From Fusarium oxysporum f. sp. lycopersici 4287 (taxonomy: Eukaryota > Ascomycota > Sordariomycetes > Hypocreales > Nectriaceae), in assembly GCF_000149955.1 (NCBI RefSeq), contig NC_030993.1, positions 1,335,048 through 1,399,047 on the forward strand: 64,000 bases of DNA, in the 5' to 3' direction. The translations under genes and the position numbers were made by a program. Positions 39,466 through 51,700 of this stretch are shown piece by piece; position 1 is the stretch's first letter, and the number at the start of each line of letters is the position of its first letter. Below the pieces are notes generated by a model. It was not told the origin of the DNA. It searched no databases and worked only from the letters and a program-made list of their open reading frames with translations.

Positions 39466-40548
39466 TACAAATCATATGGATCTTCGTATCGTGCAAACCA
39501 TGATGATCAATTGGCTCTAAAACGTTAGGCCGGGGACGGTGGTCTCGGTCACTCCCCTTCCTCGCCATAGATCTCGCCAGAGGCAATCTCTGCAATGCAA
39601 CTTCAGATTGCGAACTCAATTGGAGTTTCAGTTGGATTTTGGATCCCCAAGATCTGCGTGATAGATCTGCATGTCATTGCATCTAGACCCATCTGGCGCC
39701 CTCATGCCTCCTTTCATTCACTGTTGGGCCGTCTATGCTTAGACTTCTTACTGGACATGAGTCCGGCTGCTCGACCGTTTCCTTCACATCAGGACCTCCC
39801 GAACTTGGATTCCAGTGCTGCTAGTCTCAGGCATAATGGTAGTTTACTGTGGCTGGCTGACCAAATCTTCATGCCGAGCGTTACTCCAGTGTTTGTGCAG
39901 GCCATTCCTACTCCGGAACCCATATTCGATAGCTTCGATAACTGAAACCAGATAAAGACCGCCAGCCAATCGCCGAGAGAGCTCACATCGATGGTCTCGT
40001 ACACTGGCAAATCAAGAAGTCCCCTCTTTGTTCGCACAGAAGACTGATCCATCACTCCCTGCTTGCCAGGTTACCCACCATCGCGGTGCTTCGCTTTTTT
40101 TGCACAATCATATGAAGACACCACAGTTCGCATCAAATGTCAAAGGGAAGCTCTTCGTGATGTACGTGTGAATCAGAAACAGTTGTTCTACGCATCCCAT
40201 CAAGAGACCGCCCTGTCAAGGGCATAAACGCCATTTGGCCCAAAATATATACACATGCTTCGCACAACCGTCATACCCGATACACGTTTCCATCCTCTTG
40301 AAAGCCTAATTCCGTTAGTCCTGGTAAAAAGTCCCGTCCCAAGCCCGCCTTGTTAATGCCATATTTTGTCGTATAAACACACCAATGAAGGACCCGTCGA
40401 TAAAATCTGCCTTCACCTGAGCTCCATATCAGCATGCCTTGCGCCCAAAATCCCAATCTTTCCAGACCCGGCAGCGCCTATTTCCCCATACAAACCCTGG
40501 AAGAAAATAAAGGGAAAATTAGAAATATGGAAATTGTTTCTAATGTCA

Positions 40549-41089
40549 NNNNNNNNNNNNNNNNNNNNNNNNNNNNNNNNNNNNNNNNNNNNNNNNNNNN
40601 NNNNNNNNNNNNNNNNNNNNNNNNNNNNNNNNNNNNNNNNNNNNNNNNNNNNNNNNNNNNNNNNNNNNNNNNNNNNNNNNNNNNNNNNNNNNNNNNNNNN
40701 NNNNNNNNNNNNNNNNNNNNNNNNNNNNNNNNNNNNNNNNNNNNNNNNNNNNNNNNNNNNNNNNNNNNNNNNNNNNNNNNNNNNNNNNNNNNNNNNNNNN
40801 NNNNNNNNNNNNNNNNNNNNNNNNNNNNNNNNNNNNNNNNNNNNNNNNNNNNNNNNNNNNNNNNNNNNNNNNNNNNNNNNNNNNNNNNNNNNNNNNNNNN
40901 NNNNNNNNNNNNNNNNNNNNNNNNNNNNNNNNNNNNNNNNNNNNNNNNNNNNNNNNNNNNNNNNNNNNNNNNNNNNNNNNNNNNNNNNNNNNNNNNNNNN
41001 NNNNNNNNNNNNNNNNNNNNNNNNNNNNNNNNNNNNNNNNNNNNNNNNNNNNNNNNNNNNNNNNNNNNNNNNNNNNNNNNNNNNNNNNN
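40549..41089. other. Assembly gap (541 N) across the con7 3' region
   Basis: 541 Ns, an odd length suggesting a size estimated from paired reads. It removes the part of con7 where C2H2 zinc fingers are expected. Confidence 0.98.
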
Positions 41090-42131
41090 AGTTACGGGCA
41101 TACCTGGGATCATTGACATTTGGCTTCCAGGCTGGTGAATATTCGACAAGACTGATCCTCCCATGGTAGGGAGGGTTTGATAAAGGGGCGTATGATCGAT
41201 AGGGACCAGGGGGTGCCATGCCAGCACCATGCGGCTGGCCTGAGATCGATCCAAGGCCCCTAGGTACAGGGCCGCCGTTAGAAGAGGAATGCTGGGTCGG
41301 CGAAGGCTGGTGGCCATATGGTGGATAGCTAGACGGCTGAGATGCAGATGATGTATAGTAGTTCGGTGTGCTGGGGGGCCTCGAGTGCGTATATGAATCG
41401 ACGTGTGCCGACGCGCTCGAAGGAGTAGGAGGTTGCGTTGCTACCGAGCTTTGCGAAGTCAAAATTGCACCCTGGGTCTGCTGAGATGTCGAGAGGCCTG
41501 GTGGAGTGGTCTGGCCACCTCCGCCAGAGACCGCAGTCTGGAAAGGCTGATGCACTTGATCGTAAGGGGGTGCTGGGAGTCCGTCACCTCCAGTAGCCGG
41601 CGACTGAGAACTTCGAGGGTGATTATATTGATGCATTCCGGGACCTTGGTTGTAGATGGAGTGGTTTCGTCCAGGGAAGTGCTGTTGGCCAAGGGCTGGC
41701 TGAGCCTGGGTCGCGGAGCTGACGGTGTACGAAGAATTGCTTGGTGTAGCCCATGCCGCGGGAAGTTGTGCATATTGATACATGTTGCCTGGTGCTTGAG
41801 AACCTTGGGAACTCCCGGTATTGACGCTAGAAAGACTGGGGCTCAGGCCATCACTGGCTCCTGGCGAAGGGGTCAGAATACTGGGCGAAGACGAAATGCG
41901 GCGATCTGGAAAGGGACCAGGAAGGGGAGAGTAAGATGGCGGATATGAATACCCAACCGACTCGCCCTCCCGGGAGCACTGAAAGGACTCTGACGAGTTA
42001 CCTGTGAAAGAAGGGTAGAAGGGGTATTTGGCCATACTTGGAACATCTGCTGTCGGTGGCGGCAGAGTCATGGCAGGCAGGGCGCCTGCGGCGGGACGCC
42101 GTGAAGAGAAGCTAGCACCCTCCATTGACAT
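41090..42131 (-). CDS. con7: Con7-like transcription factor, zinc-finger end lost in gap
   Basis: Con7 proteins are C2H2 regulators controlling morphogenesis and infection structures in Magnaporthe and Fusarium. Visible here is the N-terminal portion of about 345 residues, rich in Pro, Ser, Gln and Tyr: FSSRRPAAG near the start, then MTLPPPTADVPSMAKYPFYP, SFQCSREGESVGYSYPPSY and several SPS/TPS clusters. The part next to the gap, SVLSNIHQPGSQMSMIPGM, is in a shifted frame: a GGG run at 41160-41162 seems one base too long. The start used is the ATG at 42131 (MSMEGASF); an in-frame ATG 75 bp upstream could add a Cys-rich leader. The zinc fingers, the only feature that would prove the family, fall in the 541-N gap, so the name rests on remembered similarity of the disordered N-terminus. 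Confidence 0.65.
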
Positions 42132-43594
42132 GATCTGGAGTGGATGCAAGAGTTTAACAACGCTTTGTTCGTTGCCAGAGGTAAAAGTGGCCACGCAGCA
42201 GCACAAAGGCTATCCAAGGGGATTTATAGCCGGGCACCACGAGAAATAGAGAGAGGGATTAGGGTTTTTCGCGTAATCTCTCTGTGTTGAGGAGGATAGT
42301 TGATGATGGGCTGAAAAGTTCCCGAAAAGTTACTTTCATACAAGAGGGGAACTTGAGCAGCTCTTGCCCTATGTCGAGGCCGGAGCCGAGTTTGTGTTGG
42401 CAGAATGACTCTTGGAAAGATTTCTCGTCACAACAAAGAGGAGTCGTGTTCCGCCACTGCTCTATCACTGACGTTGCGAGGGAGTTGTGAGTTTTTCGTG
42501 CGTAAGTTGTAGATACGTGGTGTATAGTATAGCTCGGTGGAATACAAAGAAAGGTATGGCCGTGTGAAGTTATCTTGATCTCATAGACGAACTTTAAACG
42601 ACATTGACAAAACGCAAAGGACAGTGGCAGGCAGTGCAAGGCCAAAGATGAGTGGAAGCACACTTGGAAAGCTTGGATTTAAAAAAAGAAAGAAGGAGGG
42701 GAAAAGGAAAGCTGAAAAATGGAGGAGGATCAAGGTAGATGAATGCCTCTGGGTTAGCTGAAAGTAGTCACGATGTTCTCGAGATTCGGATCGGGATGAT
42801 GGGGTTGACTGGGGTTTTTGGGGTGTCGTCAATGAAAAGTCCACAGACATTCAATAAGGTTTCCTTTCCCAGGGTGGCGCTTTGGCGTTCTCTGGTGTAA
42901 TATGTATATCTGGTCAGGGCTTCTGCCTCGATGCAAGAAGCATTTACTAATGCCACGGAGGTGCGAGAGCTGAGCAGGGGAACGAGATGAAAGTGAACGA
43001 GCGCAGGGGCCAGCTCTGAGCCAGGACCAACAAAAACAAGCCTGGCCTTAGCTAAAACAGAGTGAGACTAGCGAGACTAGAGCACTAGCAGGGGCCCTCA
43101 ATTGCCCAGGCCGTAGCTTCTCGCCTTGGCGTCCATCTGGGTTTAGTATGAGCATCCATCCCTGCTAGGTCCTCACTGAGACGGGATCTCTGAGGACAGA
43201 CAACTGGCACTAAAACCGACTAGCGCGGGAGGGCTGAAAGAATCATGGGCCCAGGTGTTGGTCCAAGACCGACCTGAGGAAGCTGAAGTACCTCCTGTAC
43301 CTACTGCCAAGTACCTGCTCGAGTACTCCCTACAGCTTGCAAGACCAGAAGACATCATCATATTTGGCTGCTGCCATCTGCGGGCAAATGAGGGGAACAT
43401 AGAGTTAAACTTCGTAAACAGACGAAAGCGTGCATTCAACTCAGAAGCAAGGTTGGTTGTGATAGCAACGAGGGCTTTATCACGGCCACCATACAGGCAT
43501 TACGTTCATCCATTAGTGGTTTCCATCACATCTCTAGACGAGGATGCCCACCACCTTGGGCATTGGCAGCTGGATGACTGGACTGCCTGCTGGT

Positions 43595-43616
43595 ACCACC
43601 ACCACCACCACCACCA
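43595..43616. repeat. (ACC)7 trinucleotide repeat
   Basis: About seven ACC units roughly 1.5 kb upstream of the con7 start. Confidence 0.9.
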
Positions 43617-46600
43617 GTAGGCCGGAGCTGGAGCCGGAAAGAAGAACAGGGGTGAGGCCTGGAATGGCATGGGTGGAAACTCTGCAGGTGTGGGTACAAC
43701 CAAGGACGAGACATTCATTGAAGGCACAAACATCAACTTGGGAAGCAATTGTGCGAGTTATGCTCAACTGGGGGAGACAAGAGGCAACGAGACAAGCGCA
43801 GGCTCCCCTCAACCATTGTCAAGTACTCAAGTACCTGCGTAAGCTGCAAATGCAAATGCTCTCCGACCAACCTGAGGACGGAGTGAGAAAGAGGAGAGTC
43901 GGAAACTATGCACCACGAAAATCCAATGCCCTACATGACAAAGTACATTTCCAGCGGTTCAGCTCATTAATAGTCTGTTGTAACCATGATTTGCGATTTG
44001 CTGCGGTCGCAAGTAATCGAGATGGGAGCTTCATCGAAGCAAGATGGTTCGCCGGTGTAGAAGTCTGTCTGTATCAAGCCTCAATGACAGTTCAAATGAC
44101 AAAAACTATAGATCGAGCTCTTCTTGACATCCGGTCTAGTTAGAAGTTTGGCTCTGTTGATCATCGTCCACTGTGTTCTGGCACACGGGATCTCCATCCC
44201 CGTCCCTACTTTTTACTGCGTGGCTTGGGCGAGATCGGGTACCAGGGGGGTGGGAAAGCGGCTGATGGTTGCTTTGAGTGGATGGCACGCACATCCCTCC
44301 CGTAAAATACCTACCTATGATGGATTACAACTTTCACTTTGACGTTTGTCCTCTTGTTAATAAGGTACTCTTGGGTTTACTCACATCAACAGCTCGCGGT
44401 TCTCCTTGTGCCTCTTGGTCTCCTGGGTCATCATTTGTTGGGACACTCCATCACACTACCACCTCATTCTCTTTTCTGTGAATACCAATCTCGTCTTCCA
44501 GACCCGGGGATGGCTAGACTGCCAAACTCCTGGGCTTTCGGCCAACAGTTTATGCTTCTCAAACAAATGACAATGATTTTCTAAAGGAACAGACTGACGG
44601 CCGCTTTTGGCTTCTGCTTTAGCTTGTCATGGCTGTCTTTTGGAGAAGCCATCTGTAACCCTGGTATCCCGGCTGTGGCAGTGGCGGGATCCGACCAGCT
44701 GGACTCTGTTTCTCTTGTAACCCCTGAAGGCGTCGAACGCACAACGGGGACGGCGTCCGGAAGGCGTCCCTGGTGGCCCAAAAGTGAAGGGTAGATGCTG
44801 CTTGACATTGATGATGATGGTTGTCGTAATGGGGGTGTTAAGGTGCTGTGATCCTGGTAGTTCCCAGGCAAGAACGTTTATTTAGAGAGTCACGCAGGGG
44901 AGAAGTGTGTCTACTAGGAGTGTGAGTGGACGCATACAACGTGGCAGGTGAACACTTTCCAACTGCCCTCACAATCAGTCAGTCGGCTTCTGCAGACCCT
45001 CACCAGGCGTCCAGGTACACACGGACCTTGAAAATCTTAGCCCAGGCATACCAAGAAGAAAAATGGCTGTGGTGGTCTTGTGGTCGAAGTTGGACCCTGA
45101 AGTTGTCTTTTTCGGCCATAGCGAAGTTGAAGCTGGCCTGTCTCCTGCAATTCGGCGACTACCAGCAAATGGGTCCGCGTTAGACACCAAATCAACAAGT
45201 TCACGGAGACGAGCCGGCATGGGAATGGTCATTTGTGAGTCGAGACTCCAGTTGCCAGAGCCTAGAACTTAACCTCTATTTTAGAGCGCGATGGTTGCAA
45301 CACCAGCGCCCAATAGTCACGGAATGCAGAATTCGTCTCATCCATAAGGGGCTGGATTTTCGGGTCGTCTTTCGTTTGGGATGGACTTTCACATACTCCT
45401 TGCTTTACCTCATCCTCCGAAAAGAATGGCTCTCATAAGAGATTGAGAAAACCTGCCTGGACTAAGCCGGGCGATGGGCGGCAGGAAGCAACCGATTTTA
45501 GCGTCATATCGAAGAACTTGTTGTTTAGCAACTTCCAGTCTTGGAACGCCAATAGTTCAGCAAACAGTTCATCTTTCAAGGGATGCTTGCAATCTTCTCT
45601 GTCTGTGAGAGAATTGGACATTAATGAACGAGCCTCAACAGCCATGTCCCATATCTCCCCTGCCAAGATTTCATGTGTTGGCCGCGCTCTAGCCTGAGAG
45701 ACCCTGCTTCAACGGTATGGCTGATCTGAAATACATTCGTCGTCATGATACATATACCAGAGACATTCGGACGTTGTAGAGGGAAGCATTTGCATACTCC
45801 AAACCATCGGACTTCCGTAAGATTCTTAGATCAAGACCTATGTTCCAGGTCAATTATTCCATGAACGACAGTACTTTCCCATTACCCTTGACTTCATGGT
45901 TTAGCATTTTGTATAATACATATCCATGGCAATGACAATACCAATCACTAATATCCGTATCTCTGTACCGCTGAACGCCTTGTCTCCGTGCACATTCGGA
46001 ACCCCAGGGTCCCCTGCTGCACTCCCGCATCTACGGTTCAAGATGCAGTGCAGATCAATATTGGGCTTTTCTTTTTTTTAATGATGTGGATCCTGTGAGA
46101 GTGATCCGCGAGCCCTCAATGAGGATGCCCAAGTTGTGATAACGGGGCTTGCATTGATTGTTTTCAATAGTTATTTATACGGCCAGCAGTATATCTCTCG
46201 GTGGTGAGGTGCATGGCACAGCGATAATTCTATCCAATAAACCTTTAGTTGTGATACCTGATGCTTTTCATGTACTGTAGGATTGCTCCGATACCCCTGT
46301 CGATTACGCTGCACTGTGACCCATCAGTAACGTCCTTGAGTCCTTGACTGTCTGTGCCTTCTTCGGACCATAGACCCCTTGAGCATTCCCCAGGTTTAAT
46401 TGTTTGATACTGCAGCATAGAATTAATGGAACTTTGGGCATAGTCGGTTGTAGGTAAGCGGAAGAGTAAGCGGCGATCTTGAGATAACGATGGAATGGTT
46501 CTGTTGAATCTCTTTTCCTCTTTTTCTTCTATACGTAGCAAAATCTCCTGCTTCTGTTGATTTCAGCTGGAAGGAAGCTGTACTGTTTTCCTTTTTCTCC

Positions 46601-48341
46601 AAGAGCTAACTTTCTTTAGATGCACTAACCATTAAATAAAAAGGTTGAGCTTCTCCCACCGGATCGAAGCCCCATGTCCCCTGTCCCAAGTCCTCCTAGA
46701 CCCCTGCTCTCTGACGCACACCCCTTCCCCTGACACTCGCACAAGGGCCCCTCGTCAAACGACCGGGGAGAATGCTTAGCTCTTGCGACCATCGTGGATC
46801 CTGGCTGCAACATCTTGTCCCCTCACTCAACTCTGCCTTTCCGCCGCCATCAACGGATAGGCTCAGCCATGCTAACCAAGCTCCTGGGAACGCAACAAGA
46901 AAAGAGGCGCTCAACTCCCGCCAGCGAACGACGCAAGTCATCAGTCGTAAAAGTTTGGCAACAGTAGCTCTTCCCCAACATGTTCCCCTTTTGGCCCCCG
47001 GCCTTTCGGCGCTGCCATCCTTACCTCTGATCTGTCTGCACGATCAAGCCCTTCGGGTAAGGCGGCCAAGCCATCTTCACCTCCTGGTCAGTAGGTGAAC
47101 CAAGTGGCTGGAATGGATATGGGTTGGAATGTCAAATTTGTGATTGACGTAGATTCTGTGAGCTTATTAGAATAGTTCATGTATCAGAACGACCTACTAT
47201 GGATGCAGGACAGGATTATGTCATATGTGATGGATGGTAAAAGGGAGCATCAATGGATCGGTACCATAAGTGTTGTGTTTGTGCGTGTAACTTTTCACAT
47301 CGAGAGCATTCATTCGTCAAAGGTTATCTCTGTATGCAACAAAAATCCATCAATATTGCTAGAGTTTGACTATCAACTGCAGAGCGTCATGTCACCTTGA
47401 ACGCCGAGTTCCAAGGTCTGGGTGGTCTGGGTTTTTGTCGAGGGGATCTTCATAATCGACGATCATAGCCCGATACGTATAAGAGCTTGCTTGTGTAACA
47501 ACACCAACCCACTTTCTCATAAGAAATAACAATAGCTCGGGCCTAGCGACCAGTTGTACGAAGCTCCGCTGCATGTTTCTGAATTATACCATCAGAATGA
47601 AGACGTGTTCTCCAGGGTCAGACATTGATCTGGGCTGCTTGCTCCGGACAATTCTGTATACTTTTGAAGGCTCCGATTAACGCTGCACTTGCTGACTTGA
47701 CACTAGAAGTCTTGGCTGAGATCGAAATGGCATTTTGCAGGAAATAAGGATGTCTACCAAATATGAGACTAAATTTAATGAAGACTAGCTGCACTCTCCC
47801 CTCACTTCTGCCCTCATACCGATGCGACTCTATGTTTGCTTTTGCGGCCGACCGATGGAACAGCATGGACAGTTTCTCAAGATCTGTGGTGGGTTGGTCT
47901 AAGACCTATCCGTAGCTGTTGGGACTACGGATACAAGCCCCGGAAATGCTAGTGAGCTGTCTCAGACATCGATCGATACTAAGGTGTCCGTAGATTAGGA
48001 CCAACGTGCAAGCATCGAGAAGTAAACCTTGTCGGGTAAATATCTGCAGCATTACTAGATTAGGAAATGGCATCGTGGTTTCTCAACGTGTCTTGCAATA
48101 TGTTTATCAGCGGTTCAAATATCCTGAGAATTGGGGGGCTTATGCAACTTCCATTCAAGGCATCGCACAATGAACAAGTTGATCAAACTGACCAGCCACA
48201 GAGCTATTTGTAATGACTCTCAGACAACAAGAGCAGCAAGCAAGACGATTCTAATAAACAGCACAAAGCTTTCACCAAACAAAGTGCACAAGCATGATGC
48301 AAGACCAGTCGTTATCCACTCTTTCCGGGGCCTCATTTTGT

Positions 48342-48369
48342 GCAAGACGCAAGACGCAAGACGCAAGAC
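48342..48369. repeat. Four perfect copies of a 7-bp unit (GCAAGAC)
   Basis: Four head-to-tail GCAAGAC units with no mismatch, in noncoding DNA. Confidence 0.95.
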
Positions 48370-48758
48370 AATTATCCACGCTTTGATCCCTTGAGAAGAT
48401 AGCATATTTCCGGATATCTATCGTGTGTTCATTATGAATGCTTGGAACGCAAATCCCTTTTGATTCTGTCTTCTTTCAGCAAATATCGTCGAGCAGCTTG
48501 ACAAGGGACGCGCGTTGATCAGTTCTCATAATACAATGCTTCGCATGCCCCATCGCTTGGTACGTACACAGCAACGATGAGCCCCCATCGATGCCAAGAA
48601 ACTCTTTCAGCTTTGTCCTTCTTTGTTCACTTCCCCTGCTATACCGGTATCCTGAGTCGCTGTGTGCTGGATCGGGGCTGTTCAACACGGACGTACAGGC
48701 TGATGACAACATTAATCAACACTGCATGGCAAAGTGGTAGAACCTGGTCCAGACTCAG

Positions 48759-48792
48759 CTGAGGTGCTTGGACCACTGAGGTGCTTGGACCA
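48759..48792. repeat. Perfect tandem duplication of a 17-bp unit
   Basis: The unit CTGAGGTGCTTGGACCA occurs twice head to tail with no mismatch, which points to a recent duplication. A third copy would start at 48793 but diverges at once. Confidence 0.95.
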
Positions 48793-51700
48793 TTGAGGAA
48801 CAAGGAGAATGGTCGACAGTCCTGGCTAAGCCTAACAGCTGCGATCAGGGTTGGTCTTCTGGGAACACCCTAAGGATGTCATGAATGAGTATTGCCAATA
48901 TCAGAGGGTGTGCCATGAGTGTGCATTGGTTTCCTGACCATGTTCCACATATCACACCGCATCCCTTTGCAATAGGATGTACAGTACAAAAGGGAAAGGT
49001 AGAATGAGAAATCTGCCAAGCGTAAATGGAAATATGACGGTTCTCATGGTCGCGTCCTCAACCACTATTGCGATTATTTGGGGCAAAACACTGTGGATGC
49101 TGAAATCATGATGGAATGTGTACCTAACTCACTGTACCTCAAAACTTGGCTTGTTCTTGACAGTCGTCTACCTTCCAGCCTAAGGTACCTGGAGTACCTG
49201 TGTAAAACGAAGTGAGATGAAATTATGATCAGAGTGCCCACAACGAAACCGCTGCTCGTTCGGGACGTATCTGTGTGGTAATGCAATTCGGACTCAATCA
49301 CATGGTTGTATTCGTCTAACATCACTTGATATAGATAAGGTGGAGAGGTTGGGGTCTTGACGTTAATCTGCTTTTTGACTAGTTTATGCGGGAGATGAGG
49401 CTCTAGGGTATTGGTTTTTCGCTCTGTTCGCGAATGGTAAGGAGACATGAAACTAGGCTGCCCCAGCGCGGAATGCGAAGGGAAATCCCGATTCAAGTAC
49501 AAACTTAACTCATGAGCCACAAGATGTAGGTGAGGCCTATCACCAAAATCTATCTACTCAATGTATGAGAGTTGCGTGATGAATCAAGATCCAGTGTATC
49601 TGTAGAAACACAGACACAGTTTCAACAAAGTTCAGTCGCATAACGTTTAAAGAACCTCAATACGCGCCACGCCTCAATCAGGTACATGCGTGATTGCGAA
49701 CAACCTGTAAATACCTGGTGGAGATACGGTGTGATAACCTTGAAGAGATACCGTATGCTTTTCGAATGGTCCAACTTAGCCTGGCTTATTCACGACTTCA
49801 TCAACAAGCAGGTTCTCGCATCCACGGCACATTGCCCGGTCACGCTGGTCAGCATTCATTTTCCTGCGGTTCTTGGCACGGTTGCAACCTGCTCCAGTCA
49901 AGTTATCCGAAGAGCAACATCGGGCAAATAGATCGGTTGTGGCCCATAAGAAGTCCCTGCTCTTGGTTTCGGCTTGAGTATTAGGGTTAGGCCTTCTGAA
50001 GAGTCCCACTGCAGGAAAGCTTCTTTGCAATGGCGAGACAGTCTGCCTGGCACTATGGAGGAAATGGCATCCGTGCCCCAGTTAGGATCATCTGCAGGAT
50101 AGCTGATGCCACACTAACTGGGCTCCGAGATACAGGGTGTGCGGGGTAGAGTAACCTAAGTCGGGGAGGATGAGCTGATCTCGAGATACGCATCATTGTT
50201 TGCTTGGACATTCGGTCATGATGAATCAAGTCACCGGGAACCACAATCATGCGGCGTTATGGTTGTTTAAGCATTGTTAGACGAGAGCAGGCCGTCAACC
50301 GCTGAGTGGAATAAGAGGGGAACAATCGCTCCGCTGCAGGCTATGGAGACAAAATCGACTGCTCAACCTCGATGAAGGACTTCTAAGCACATCTCCGGCG
50401 TGTCCCACCAAGCATATTTAGATCCATGATTCCATCAGTTCTGTCATGAAAGGCGATTCTCGATGCATCTTTAACATATCCAGATGCTTACACAGGGATG
50501 CGATGACTAAGGCATGATCGTTGCCAAGATGTCTGTCACATTGATGGGCTGCTCTCCGGACGATGCCCCTTGTCAAAGAGGCTGCGGAATCCTGCCGCCA
50601 CAGTCGAAACCAAAACCACTCCACTTGCAAGAACCCCTTTCTGAGGCGTGCGGGGATACGACGCCGTGACACAGTTGGCTACGGCTACCTAACTACTACT
50701 GTACCTAAGCTAGGCAGGGAGTTAGCTTGGTGCATTGTAGAGCCGAGGAGAATAATCGATAGCTTCGGTTCAAACATTACCCATCAACAATAGGAAGCTT
50801 GTTAACTAGCTATCTCGCATGAGAAACACTTCTGCATCATGGTCAATATCATTCTTGCAAGGGCCTTGGTCCTCCCGACTTTGCATGCAATCGTAAGACA
50901 AATGCTAACGGAACATGCCTTTTCATAGCCGCGACCAGGTTGCCTTGGACCACCCAGTAAAACACAACCTACCCAAGAAATGGTTCCTATTTTGACACAC
51001 CGGTAACAAAGGCACGAAGGTTCAACGTGGACACCTCCATGAAGGCATAGTAATTTATTGCATCGTGACGGACACTGCTTGTCAACATCCATGCCGTGAA
51101 AGCGAACTTGGTGCCATGCGCCAGAGGATAATAATCCTCGACAGCCAGGGGCACCCGACATCGACAGACAAGACAGACTACACCAAGCCATCCGTGTGCC
51201 AAATTAACTTGGTGGGCTGCAACTTGATGGTGTCTGCCGCTGGTGGAACCCTGCAACGCTACGCTAGCCTTACACCTCTATGGATGTACTATGTATTTTG
51301 GAGCGACGATAAGGCTAGCTTAAACGTCACGCCAGTGTAAGCTCCATTCGTTAGCAGTCTAGCCTGAGCATTGACGAGGCGGGAATCGTGCCATAAGGCG
51401 GAGCAATTGAAGATCGAGACCATTCGAACATGGTCATCTCTGCGGTCTATCAGGGCTGAATTCCTCGCTCATCCCGGTGGTACGGGACGTGATGGGTCCC
51501 ATTCCTCCTTGTTGCACAGGTGCAGAGGCCTTCGTTACACCATACCCGAGGTTACTGTAGATTTGATTTCAGCAGAAGACTCAAAATCGCCGACTTGTTA
51601 CGTATCACAATCACCTCCCGCGGTTGGTGGGTCAAACCACCATCAGCCCAATACTCTGGCCACGCTACGCTACCTGCGTCTGGGGACACGCGAAAGATAG

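Larger units (their letters stand above)
35125..40548. other. Gene-free interval between malate synthase and con7 (convergent)
   Basis: About 5.4 kb between the malate synthase stop and the con7 gap, holding both 3' UTRs. It carries an AAAT microsatellite (37041), a T run (37953-37969), a pyrimidine run (36341-36362) and a GGGAA repeat (39437). Open frames near 38131-38454 and 39595-39945 show no motif or splice structure. I see no RNA gene or transposon end. Confidence 0.55.

Noticed and set aside
43544..44143. 199-codon plus-strand open frame upstream of con7
   Set aside because: Its N-terminal part is built on the ACC microsatellite and the sequence resembles no family; it is likely con7 promoter or leader DNA.
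49978..49992. Telomere-like TTAGGGTTAGG
   Set aside because: Fewer than two complete units in the middle of the window; too short for an interstitial telomere and expected by chance.
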